Source of the DNA: JAYVSZ01 sp043774925
GTDB lineage: Bacteria; Pseudomonadota; Gammaproteobacteria; Burkholderiales; Methylophilaceae
Direction of reading: 5' to 3'
DNA length: 13,508 bases
Assembly: GCA_043774925.1 (NCBI GenBank)
Contig: JAYVSZ010000045.1
Location: 1-13,508, forward strand
Positions within the stretch are counted from its first letter, which is position 1. Every line of letters begins with the position of its first letter. The notes beneath the pieces are model-generated. The model searched no databases. It worked only from the letters and a program-made list of their open reading frames with translations, and was not told the DNA's origin. The translations under genes were made by a program, and so were the position numbers. Below are positions 5,751 to 12,396 of this stretch, one piece after another.

Positions 5751-6935
5751 ATGCGTAAAATTTGGCTTATTTTTGCACAATCTGTCACCGCTTGCTTAGG
5801 GCTATTGTTTGTACTTCGCATGTTTTACCCACAAATGCTAAGCCAATCCTTACTTGGATCTGACCAAGAACCGATTATTATCAAGCATGCCACGACGGAA
5901 AGTGACTCAATACCACTTGCCAACAATGCTGGCACTTACAGCTTGGCGGTTAAAAAAGCCATGCCTTCTGTAGTGAATATTTTCACCTCTAGCAAAAAAG
6001 TAACTGCGCCGCAACAGCCGTATATGGACGACCCCTTATTTAAACATTTTTTTGGCGATCAGCAAGACAATAATAATGAGGACGACCAGCCCGATAATAG
6101 CTTAGGCAGCGGCGTGATTGTGAGCGAGCAAGGCCTGATTTTGACGAATAACCACGTGGTTTCTGCTGCTGATGAAATAGAAGTGGCACTGGGCGACGGT
6201 AGAAAAATGTCCGCCAAAGTAGTCGGCACCGATCCGGAAACTGACTTAGCTGTCATCAAAGTAGACGCAAAAAACCTACCAGCAATTACTTTTGCTAGCT
6301 CAGAAAAAGTGAATGTTGGCGATGTGGTGTTGGCCATTGGCAACCCGTTTGGCGTTGGGCAGACTGTCACGCAAGGCATTATTAGCGCGCTTGGGCGCAA
6401 CCATTTGGGCATTAACACCTTCGAAAATTTCATCCAAACGGATGCCTCCATCAACCCTGGCAACTCTGGTGGTGCGCTGATTGATACGTCAGGCAACTTA
6501 GTTGGCATTAACAGCGCCATTTATTCACGCAGCGGCGGCAGCATGGGTATTGGTTTTGCCATTCCTGTGAGCTTGGCGCAGCAAGTCATGCAGCAAATTG
6601 CCAAAGATGGTAGCGTGACGCGTGGCTGGGTGGGCATTGAGGCGCAAGACATCACGCCCGAATTGGCCGAATCATTTAAGTTAAAAACGCAAGAAGGCGC
6701 GCTGATTGCAGGCGTTTTAAATGACAGTCCAGCAGATGCTGCGGGCTTAAAAGCAGGTGACATTTTGCTGGCGATTAATGATAAACCAGTGACAGATAGC
6801 GCTGGCATGTTGAATTTGATTGCGGTGCTAAAACCGCATGAAAAAGCAGTGCTAAAAATTCTACGCGAGGGCAAAGAGAAAGCGGTTAGCGTGCTGATTG
6901 GCAAACGTCCAAAACCAGTTGCCACAGATAAATAA
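5751..6935 (+). CDS. Membrane-anchored HtrA/DegS-like serine protease with one PDZ domain
   Basis: This is an S1C (HtrA) family protease, likely held in the inner membrane with its active domain in the periplasm, where it would act in envelope protein quality control or stress signalling. Residues 1-26 (MRKIWLIFAQSVTACLGLLF) form a signal anchor. The catalytic triad is His135 (LTNNHVVSAADE), Asp165 (TDPETDLAVIKV) and Ser239 (INPGNSGGALID). A single PDZ domain spans about 290-385 (RGWVGIEAQD, then SPADAAGLKAGDILLAIND). The layout of one helix, protease and one PDZ is that of DegS rather than the two-PDZ DegP/DegQ. An acidic Asn/Asp-rich loop (about 103-116) sits early in the protease domain. 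It is the only plus-strand protein gene in the window and faces tatC. The role is inferred from the family; the target is unknown. Confidence 0.94.
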   Translation: MRKIWLIFAQSVTACLGLLFVLRMFYPQMLSQSLLGSDQEPIIIKHATTESDSIPLANNAGTYSLAVKKAMPSVVNIFTSSKKVTAPQQPYMDDPLFKHFFGDQQDNNNEDDQPDNSLGSGVIVSEQGLILTNNHVVSAADEIEVALGDGRKMSAKVVGTDPETDLAVIKVDAKNLPAITFASSEKVNVGDVVLAIGNPFGVGQTVTQGIISALGRNHLGINTFENFIQTDASINPGNSGGALIDTSGNLVGINSAIYSRSGGSMGIGFAIPVSLAQQVMQQIAKDGSVTRGWVGIEAQDITPELAESFKLKTQEGALIAGVLNDSPADAAGLKAGDILLAINDKPVTDSAGMLNLIAVLKPHEKAVLKILREGKEKAVSVLIGKRPKPVATDK

Positions 6936-7004
6936 GGCCAATAAATCAGTTTATTTCACATCTAGAATATGTCCTGAGAGCCAATATCCATGCGGCTAAC
7001 AGCC

Positions 7005-7742
7005 TTATGGCTTACTGGCAATTGTGTTTATTTTTGGCTGCATCATCTGCGCCACAATCACGCCCAGCTCAAATAATAACCACAACGGCACCGCCAGCAT
7101 ACATTGTGAAATAATGTCGGGCGGTGTAAAAATCGCACCGATAATAAATGCCGCAACGATCACATAACCTCGCGCTTCTTTTAATTGTTTAACGCTCACC
7201 CAGCCAAAGCGCACAGCCAATACCACGGCGATTGGCACTTCAAACGCGGTGCCAAACGCCAAAAACATGGTAATGACAAAATCCAGATATTCACCAATGT
7301 CGGTCATGACTGCCACGCCAACGGGCGCGCTGCCAACGATGAAGCCAAACACAACAGGGAACACCACAAAATAGGCAAATGACATGCCTGCCGCGAACAA
7401 TATGCAGCTGGCGATAATGACTGGCGCCATGAGTTTTTTTTCTTGCGGATACAATCCCGGCGCGACAAACGCCCAAATTTGGTACAAAGTATTGGGCAAA
7501 GAAACCACAAAAGCCGCTAACATCGCCACTTTCATCGGCACAAAAAACGGCGTGGTGACAGCAGTGGCAATCATTTGTCCGCCAGCAGGAAGTTTGGCCA
7601 GCAGCGGCGCGGCGAGCAACGTGTAAATTTTATTGGCAAACGGAAAAAGCCCGACAAACACCAGCACAAAGCCCAATACGATGCGCAACAATCGCGTGCG
7701 GAGCTCGATTAAATGGGTAATAAAAGACTCAGTCGGTGTCAT
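7005..7742 (-). CDS. tatC: Sec-independent protein translocase subunit TatC
   Basis: TatC is the polytopic inner-membrane receptor of the twin-arginine translocase. It recognises the signal peptide together with TatB and recruits TatA to export folded proteins. The N-terminal FITHLIELRTRLLR is the conserved cytoplasmic entry motif. Six hydrophobic helices follow, with the family signatures FVAPGLYPQEKK (first cytoplasmic loop) and FGTAFEVPI (membrane Glu). The length of 245 is normal. The ATG lies 3 nt after the tatB stop, with AAGG in the tatB end as a weak ribosome binding site. It is the last gene of the his-hinT-tat run. The 69-bp gap to the convergent protease gene shows only a weak all-A/T 6-bp hairpin (6940-6955), so no convincing terminator is seen. 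Confidence 0.97.
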   Translation of the reverse strand: MTPTESFITHLIELRTRLLRIVLGFVLVFVGLFPFANKIYTLLAAPLLAKLPAGGQMIATAVTTPFFVPMKVAMLAAFVVSLPNTLYQIWAFVAPGLYPQEKKLMAPVIIASCILFAAGMSFAYFVVFPVVFGFIVGSAPVGVAVMTDIGEYLDFVITMFLAFGTAFEVPIAVVLAVRFGWVSVKQLKEARGYVIVAAFIIGAIFTPPDIISQCMLAVPLWLLFELGVIVAQMMQPKINTIASKP

Positions 7743-7745
7743 GCG

Positions 7746-8174
7746 CTAAGCCTTGTCGGTTTTGACTAAAGTTTTTTTTGCAGCGACTTTTTTTAGGGCT
7801 GAAGTTTTAACGGGAATGGGTTCGACAAACGAATTTTTAGCCGATTTAGTCACTTTTGGCTTAGTTGCTTTAGGCTTAGTTGCTTTAGGCTTTGCCAGCG
7901 CAGGCGCTTGAATAGTTTGCGCTATTGCTTCAGCCTCCGTTTTAAAACTCTCTTCTGCCTGATCCCAACCCTGCTTGATTTCTTGCTGCAGTTTTTGCAA
8001 ATCCGCAAAGCGCGCTTCGCGATTGACTTCTTCTTTCACTTGCGCCACATAGCGCTGCAAACGTCCAGTGAGCGCACCCAGCGTGCGCGCCACCTTTGGC
8101 AGTTTTTCTGGGCCGATGACAAGCAAAGCCACCACCGCAATAACCATCAACTCCGAAAAAGAAACGTCAAACAC
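7746..8174 (-). CDS. tatB: Sec-independent protein translocase subunit TatB
   Basis: TatB pairs with TatC to form the twin-arginine signal receptor. The N-terminal membrane helix (residues 1-20, MFDVSFSELMVIAVVALLVI) has the TatB-typical Glu8 and the hinge Gly21-Pro22. It is followed by an amphipathic helix and a long Lys/Ala-rich tail. That tail contains a KPKAT repeat (about 95-107), encoded by a 15-bp tandem repeat. The start is GTG (8172-8174), chosen because MFDVSF is the family N-terminus; no strong ribosome binding site precedes it. A GTG start with a weak site would fit the lower amount of TatB than TatA that cells need, which is inference. The length of 142 is usual. The tatA stop is 5 nt upstream. 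Confidence 0.96.
   Translation of the reverse strand: MFDVSFSELMVIAVVALLVIGPEKLPKVARTLGALTGRLQRYVAQVKEEVNREARFADLQKLQQEIKQGWDQAEESFKTEAEAIAQTIQAPALAKPKATKPKATKPKVTKSAKNSFVEPIPVKTSALKKVAAKKTLVKTDKA
7858..7887 (-). repeat. tatB: 15-bp tandem repeat in the tatB tail
   Basis: Two perfect copies of a 15-bp unit (plus-strand GGCTTAGTTGCTTTA at 7858-7872 and 7873-7887) lie next to degenerate partial copies. The unit is a multiple of three and encodes KPKAT, so gain or loss of a copy would change only the length of the disordered TatB tail. Confidence 0.85.
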
Positions 8175-8179
8175 TAGTG

Positions 8180-8389
8180 CTATTGCTTAGTCTTGTTGGT
8201 CACTTCGCCTTCAATCGTCGTGCCGAGTTTTTCACTCGTATCTTCTACTTTACCTTCATTCATGGCTTTTTTAAATTCGTTTACCGCGCCACCCACATCG
8301 CCGCCAATATTTTTGAGTTTTTTTGTACCAAAAATCAGCACCACAATTAACAACACTATCAACCAATGCCACAAACTAAATGAACCCAT
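8180..8389 (-). CDS. tatA: Sec-independent protein translocase subunit TatA
   Basis: TatA oligomerises to form the protein-conducting assembly of the twin-arginine pathway. The short N-terminal membrane helix (SLWHWLIVLLIVVLIF, residues 5-20) is followed by the diagnostic hinge and basic helix FGTKKLKNIGGDVG, then an acidic polar tail. The length of 69 is typical. The ATG at 8387-8389 has AGGAG with a 6-nt gap, clearly stronger than the sites of tatB and tatC. It starts 25 nt after the hinT stop, so the tat genes are probably transcribed as an extension of the his operon. Confidence 0.97.
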   Translation of the reverse strand: MGSFSLWHWLIVLLIVVLIFGTKKLKNIGGDVGGAVNEFKKAMNEGKVEDTSEKLGTTIEGEVTNKTKQ

Positions 8390-8414
8390 TTTGATCTCCT
8401 GATTTAAATTTAAG

Positions 8415-8732
8415 CTATCCGCCGAACACGTGCGTATGTAAGTGAAACACCTCTTGCCCGCCCTCTTTGCCCGTATTGATAAGCGTCTTAAAGCCCGCTA
8501 ATCCTTGCTCCGCGGCCAATTTTGGCGCTAATAGTAACATTTTTCCCAAAAGCTGCTGCTGCGCTTCGCCGCAATCTTTCAATGTTTCCACATGTAGTTT
8601 CGGCACAATTAAAACGTGTACTTTTGCCATCGGCTTAATGTCGTGGAATGCAATAAAATCGGCATCTTCAAATATTTTTTTAGCGGGAATTGCGCCAGAA
8701 ATAATTTTACAAAAAATGCAGTCTGCGCTCAT
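8415..8732 (-). CDS. hinT: HIT-family purine nucleoside phosphoramidase (HinT-like), short C-terminus
   Basis: HinT enzymes hydrolyse adenosine and guanosine phosphoramidates and acyl-AMP-like compounds in the cytosol. The histidine triad is in VFHLHTHVFGG (His97, His99, His101, with His101 the expected nucleophile). CIFCKI at residues 5-10 is the usual N-terminal Cys pair. INTGKEGGQEVFH before the triad is also conserved. The protein is 105 residues and stops at Gly-Gly right after the triad, whereas E. coli HinT (119) and Hint1 proteins have about 8-14 further residues. The DNA after the stop shows no continuation of the family tail in any frame, so this is a short form rather than an obvious frameshift. 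Its ATG overlaps the hisE stop (TAATG). Confidence 0.93.
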   Translation of the reverse strand: MSADCIFCKIISGAIPAKKIFEDADFIAFHDIKPMAKVHVLIVPKLHVETLKDCGEAQQQLLGKMLLLAPKLAAEQGLAGFKTLINTGKEGGQEVFHLHTHVFGG

Positions 8733-9049
8733 TATTTTGGTCTCGAATTTTTCTCTTCAATGCCTGACAAACCTTCACGGCGCGCCAGCTCATCCAGCAC
8801 GTCTTGCGGCTTTAAACCGGCCTTTGCCAGCATCACCAGCGTATGAAACCACAAATCTGCGGTTTCATAAATAATCTCTTCTTTATTGCCGCCTTTGACC
8901 GCCAGCACGGTTTCCGTCGCTTCCTCGCCGATTTTTTTAAGAATACTGTCCATGCCTTTTGCGTACAGTTTCGCGACGTAGGACGAAGTCGGGTCAGCAC
9001 TTTTGCGCTGTTCCAACAAGTCACTTAATCTGTCTAAAATATCGCTCAT
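8732..9049 (-). CDS. hisE: Phosphoribosyl-ATP pyrophosphatase
   Basis: HisE carries out the second step of histidine synthesis, splitting phosphoribosyl-ATP to phosphoribosyl-AMP and pyrophosphate. The alpha-helical MazG-like fold shows its Mg-binding acidic motifs GEEATE (41-46) and EEIIYETADLWFH (57-69). The length of 105 is usual for a stand-alone HisE; in E. coli the activity is fused to HisI. The stop overlaps the hinT start by one base and hisI ends 33 nt upstream. Confidence 0.97.
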   Translation of the reverse strand: MSDILDRLSDLLEQRKSADPTSSYVAKLYAKGMDSILKKIGEEATETVLAVKGGNKEEIIYETADLWFHTLVMLAKAGLKPQDVLDELARREGLSGIEEKNSRPK

Positions 9050-9082
9050 GTGTTCTTTACACTCTTGGCTTAAGCTACTGGT

Positions 9083-9472
9083 TTATACTGTTCTTTTATA
9101 AATGTCTTCAGGGTTTTTAATTACGGGCTCGTCAATCTTCCAAGCGCCATTTTCTAACACTTTAAAAAAGCAATTGTGGCGCCCAGTGTGGCAAGCGATA
9201 CCGCCAATTTGCTCGACACCGAGCAAAATCACGTCTTCATCGCAATCGATGCGAATACTGTGCACAATTTGCGTGTGGCCAGATTCCTCGCCCTTGCGCC
9301 ACAATTTGCCACGCGAACGCGACCAATACACGGCTTTTTTTGTGCTTTCCGTTTGCTGTAGCGCCTCACGGTTCATCCACGCTACCATCAACACTTTACC
9401 CGTTTTGTAATCTTGTGCAATAGTCGGAATGAGCCCATCAGCGTCAAATTTCACTTCGTCTAGCCAGCTCAT
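9083..9472 (-). CDS. hisI: Phosphoribosyl-AMP cyclohydrolase
   Basis: HisI opens the purine ring of phosphoribosyl-AMP, the third step of histidine synthesis, using Zn and Mg. The metal-binding residues are in IRIDCDED (Asp76, Cys77, Asp78, Asp80) and GIACHTGRHNCFF (Cys94, Cys101). VLMVAWMNREAL (27-38) is a family signature. At 129 residues it is a stand-alone enzyme without the HisE domain. The start overlaps the hisF stop as ATGA, which implies translational coupling. Confidence 0.97.
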   Translation of the reverse strand: MSWLDEVKFDADGLIPTIAQDYKTGKVLMVAWMNREALQQTESTKKAVYWSRSRGKLWRKGEESGHTQIVHSIRIDCDEDVILLGVEQIGGIACHTGRHNCFFKVLENGAWKIDEPVIKNPEDIYKRTV

Positions 9473-10236
9473 AGTCTTACTTCGATTCCGTTTTGCTGCA
9501 TAAATTCCTTAGCTTGCTGCACCGTATATTCGCCATAGTGAAAAATACTTGCTGCCAACACCGCGTCCGCGCCGCCCAGTTTGACGCCATCTACCAAGTG
9601 TTGCAAATTACCTACGCCGCCAGAAGCAATCAGCGGCACATCCACCGCATCAGAAATGGCGCGGTTAAGCGGATTATTGAAGCCGATCTTGGTCCCGTCT
9701 CTGTCCATACTGGTGACTAGCAACTCGCCTGCGCCTAGGCTCACCATGTATTGCGCCCATTTAACAGCGTCCAAACCAGTCGGTTTGCGCCCGCCGTGCG
9801 TAAACACTTCCCACTCAAAAGCTTGATTGTCTACCTTTTTGGCATCAATCGCCACCACAATACATTGCGAGCCAAAGCGCGCGGCGGCATCCGCCACCAT
9901 TTGCGGGTTAAGCACGGCAGTGGTGTTGATGCTTACTTTGTCTGCACCTGCATTCAGCAAGCGTCGCACATCTTCCACCTCGCGCACGCCACCACCCACG
10001 GTGAGTGGGATAAATACTTGACTGGCGACTTCTTCGATAATATGCAAAAGCAAGCCGCGGTTATCTGAGCTGGCGGTAATATCTAAAAATGTAAGCTCAT
10101 CGGCACCTTGGTCGTCATAACGTTTGGCGATCTCCACTGGATCGCCCGCGTCGCGCAGCGCCAAAAAATTAACGCCTTTAACAACGCGACCATCCGTCAC
10201 GTCTAAACAAGGAATAATGCGCTTAGCAAGTCCCAT
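9469..10236 (-). CDS. hisF: Imidazole glycerol phosphate synthase, cyclase subunit
   Basis: HisF is the (beta/alpha)8-barrel half of IGP synthase. It joins ammonia from HisH with PRFAR to make imidazole glycerol phosphate and AICAR. Catalytic Asp12 (IIPCLDVTDG) and Asp131 (VVAIDAKK) are present. The phosphate-binding glycine loops are also seen (TVGGGVRE at about 79-86 and IASGGVGN). The length of 255 is normal. The ATG overlaps the hisA stop (TAATG), and hisI starts in its last bases. Confidence 0.98.
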   Translation of the reverse strand: MGLAKRIIPCLDVTDGRVVKGVNFLALRDAGDPVEIAKRYDDQGADELTFLDITASSDNRGLLLHIIEEVASQVFIPLTVGGGVREVEDVRRLLNAGADKVSINTTAVLNPQMVADAAARFGSQCIVVAIDAKKVDNQAFEWEVFTHGGRKPTGLDAVKWAQYMVSLGAGELLVTSMDRDGTKIGFNNPLNRAISDAVDVPLIASGGVGNLQHLVDGVKLGGADAVLAASIFHYGEYTVQQAKEFMQQNGIEVRL

Positions 10237-10976
10237 TAAGCACTCAACTCATCCGCCAATTTTTGTGCAGCGGCAAAATCAATCGTACCTTCGTAAATGG
10301 CACGACCAGTAATGGCGCCGATAATGCCTTCTGAGGCCACCGCACAAAGTTTGCGCACATCGTCTAAATTCGTCAAGCCACCGCTCGCGATGACGGGAAT
10401 AGTCAACGCTTGCGCCAGCGCTACCGTCGCCTCAATGTTCACGCCAGAAAGCATGCCGTCACGGCCAATGTCAGTGTAAACAATCGCGTTGACACCATAA
10501 TCTTCAAATTTTTTGGCTAAATCAATCACATCATGGCCTGTCAATTTAGACCAGCCATCAATCGCTACTTTACCGTCTTTGGCATCTAAGCCCACCATAA
10601 TTTGGCCAGGAAATGCGTAGCAAGCCTCGTGCAAAAAGCCTGGTGTTTTTACGGCGGCCGTGCCAATAATCACGTAATCTATACCGTTATCTAAGTAGCG
10701 TTCTATCGTTTCTAAATCGCGAATACCGCCGCCCAACTGAATCGGAATTTCGCCTTTTGTCGCAGCCACAATCGACTTAATCGCGCCCTCGTTCACGGGC
10801 TTGCCCGCAAACGCGCCGTTTAAATCTACCAAATGCAGCCGCTTGCCACCTTGCTCTACCCAATGGCGCGCCATGGCGCCCGGATCTTCGGAAAACACGG
10901 TGGATTCTTCCATTAAACCTTGTTTGAGGCGCACGCAGTGGCCATCTTTGAGATCAATTGCTGGGATAATTAACAT
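10236..10976 (-). CDS. hisA: ProFAR isomerase (phosphoribosylformimino-AICAR-P isomerase)
   Basis: HisA performs the Amadori rearrangement of ProFAR to PRFAR, the fourth step of histidine synthesis, as a (beta/alpha)8 barrel related to HisF. The N-terminus MLIIPAIDLKDGHCVRLKQG contains catalytic Asp8, and the second acid is Asp169 in YTDIGRDGML. Phosphate loops are LGGGIRD (81-87) and IASGGL. The length of 246 is normal. No clear Shine-Dalgarno sequence precedes the ATG. It lies 29 nt after hisH and overlaps hisF by one base. Confidence 0.98.
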   Translation of the reverse strand: MLIIPAIDLKDGHCVRLKQGLMEESTVFSEDPGAMARHWVEQGGKRLHLVDLNGAFAGKPVNEGAIKSIVAATKGEIPIQLGGGIRDLETIERYLDNGIDYVIIGTAAVKTPGFLHEACYAFPGQIMVGLDAKDGKVAIDGWSKLTGHDVIDLAKKFEDYGVNAIVYTDIGRDGMLSGVNIEATVALAQALTIPVIASGGLTNLDDVRKLCAVASEGIIGAITGRAIYEGTIDFAAAQKLADELSA

Positions 10977-11005
10977 AATGTTTTAAGTTCGAAAAAATGT
11001 TATTT

Positions 11006-11650
11006 TTAAGGCTTCCAGTTTACAAAATTGCTGAGTAATTGCAAACCCGCGTGTGCACTTTTTTCTGGGTGAAACTGTACTCCAAACAAATTATCTTGCG
11101 CAATTGCGCAAGCAAACGGTTTTGGATATGCGCTGTGAGCCTCATGGATATTGGCTTGCAGCGGCACGACATAATAGCTATGTACAAAATAAAAACGCTC
11201 TGCATCTTCAATGTCCGCCCATAAAGCATGCGCTTTATCTTGATACACTTGATTCCAGCCCATGTGCGGCACTTTTAATTTTTGACCCGCTTCGTCGTGC
11301 ATGTCTTCATGTGCAAATTTTTTCACAGTGCCTGTAAACAAGCCCAAGCCCGCCGCATCGCCCTCTTCAGAGCGCTCAAACAGCATTTGCAAGCCAATAC
11401 AAATGCCTAAAAATGGTTTGGATTTTGTCGCCTCAATCACCACATCACGCAAGCCACGCAAGTCCAGCTCGCGAATGCAATCTGGCATCGCGCCTTGGCC
11501 TGGAAACACCACGCGCTCGGCGTTGCTGATGATGCTGGCATCACTCGTTACCAGCACGGTTTTATTAGGCGCAACATGCTCAATCGCTTTCGACACGGAA
11601 CGCAAATTGCCCATGCCATAATCGACCACGGCGATATCTACTTTTTTCAT
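11006..11650 (-). CDS. hisH: Imidazole glycerol phosphate synthase, glutaminase subunit
   Basis: HisH is a class I glutamine amidotransferase that releases ammonia and channels it to HisF. The catalytic triad is Cys84 (FLGICIGLQML), His194 and Glu196 (VQFHPEKS). The N-terminal DYGMGNLRSV and the oxyanion region PGQGAMPDC are family signatures. The length of 214 is usual. The ATG has no strong ribosome binding site. It lies 34 nt after hisB and 29 nt before hisA. Confidence 0.98.
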   Translation of the reverse strand: MKKVDIAVVDYGMGNLRSVSKAIEHVAPNKTVLVTSDASIISNAERVVFPGQGAMPDCIRELDLRGLRDVVIEATKSKPFLGICIGLQMLFERSEEGDAAGLGLFTGTVKKFAHEDMHDEAGQKLKVPHMGWNQVYQDKAHALWADIEDAERFYFVHSYYVVPLQANIHEAHSAYPKPFACAIAQDNLFGVQFHPEKSAHAGLQLLSNFVNWKP

Positions 11651-11684
11651 CGTATTGATTGAATAGTCTTGCAGCAGATGTGAC

Positions 11685-12272
11685 TTATAGCGAACCCTTG
11701 GTGGAAGGCATTATGCCTGCCATTCGCGCATCTACCGTCATCGCCATACGCAATGCGCGACCAAACGCTTTGAATATGGTCTCCGACTGGTGATGTGAAT
11801 TATGCCCTTTTAAGTTATCGACGTGCAACGTCACAAGGGCGTGATTAACAAACCCTTGAAAGAACTCGTGAATTAAATCTACGTCAAAGTCACCAATCGC
11901 GGCACGCGTAAATTGACAATTAAATTCCAAACCTGGACGTCCAGACAAATCGAGCACCACTCGAGACAGTGCTTCGTCTAGCGGCACATAAGCATGCCCA
12001 TAACGATTAATGCCTTTTTTATCACCCAGCGCTTTTAAAAAGGCTTGGCCAAGCGTAATGCCAATATCTTCCACCGTGTGATGCGCATCAATGTGTAAAT
12101 CGCCCTTGGCTTGCACATTAATATCCATCATGCCGTGGCGCGCCACTTGATCGAGCATGTGATCGAGAAAGCCTAGGCCAGTATTGAATTGCGAGACGCC
12201 TGTGCCATCAATATTGATGGACACGGTAATTTGCGTTTCTAGGGTGTTACGGGTAACTTCTGCTTGTCGCAT
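11685..12272 (-). CDS. hisB: Imidazoleglycerol-phosphate dehydratase
   Basis: HisB dehydrates imidazole glycerol phosphate to imidazole acetol phosphate, the sixth enzyme of the pathway. The two Mn-binding repeats are clear: DAHHTVEDIG (62-71, His64, His65, Glu68) and HNSHHQSE (157-164), with GFLDHMLDQ (34-42) in front. At 195 residues it is the stand-alone enzyme, without the phosphatase domain fused to it in E. coli. It is the first his gene in this run; the gene upstream is hps, not hisC or hisD. No strong Shine-Dalgarno sequence is seen. Confidence 0.98.
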   Translation of the reverse strand: MRQAEVTRNTLETQITVSINIDGTGVSQFNTGLGFLDHMLDQVARHGMMDINVQAKGDLHIDAHHTVEDIGITLGQAFLKALGDKKGINRYGHAYVPLDEALSRVVLDLSGRPGLEFNCQFTRAAIGDFDVDLIHEFFQGFVNHALVTLHVDNLKGHNSHHQSETIFKAFGRALRMAMTVDARMAGIMPSTKGSL

Positions 12273-12313
12273 GAAAATGTACTTAAGTAATTTAATTTCA
12301 ATGTGTTAGCGAC

Positions 12314-12343
12314 ATTTTAACTCAAACTTGCGCCTGCGCGCAA
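12314..12343 (-). promoter_or_regulatory. Candidate promoter for hisB and the downstream his-hinT-tat run
   Basis: On the minus strand TTGCGC (12338-12343) and TAAAAT (12314-12319) are spaced by 18 bp, about 40 bp upstream of hisB. The -35 box forms one arm of a short inverted repeat (TTGCGC, 4-base loop, GCGCAA at 12328-12343). The matches are moderate, so this is a candidate only. The hps terminator just upstream makes a separate hisB promoter likely. Confidence 0.4.
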
Positions 12344-12356
12344 AATTACAAATAAA

Positions 12357-12380
12357 AAAGCCGACCTGGTGGTCGGCTTT
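12357..12380 (-). terminator. Intrinsic terminator of hps
   Basis: A perfect 10-bp stem (AAAGCCGACC with GGTCGGCTTT) encloses a 4-base loop. In the minus-strand direction it ends in a run of six T residues (12354-12359). It begins 17 bp after the hps stop codon. The symmetric A/T flanks could let it stop some transcription from the other side, but the T-run clearly favours the minus strand. Confidence 0.93.
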
Positions 12381-12396
12381 GATATTAAAACAACAC

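Noticed and set aside
6059..6520. Long minus-strand frame opposite the protease gene
   Set aside because: It is antisense to the catalytic His/Asp/Ser region of a well-conserved gene, has low-complexity composition, and lacks a ribosome binding site.
6936..7004. Convergent terminator between the protease gene and tatC
   Set aside because: The only hairpins are a 6-bp all-A/T stem (6940-6955) and a 4-bp GGCT/AGCC stem; neither has a GC-rich stem with a U-run.
7858..7887. Possible CRISPR-like repeat
   Set aside because: The copies are directly adjacent without spacers, lie inside tatB and encode a repeated peptide.
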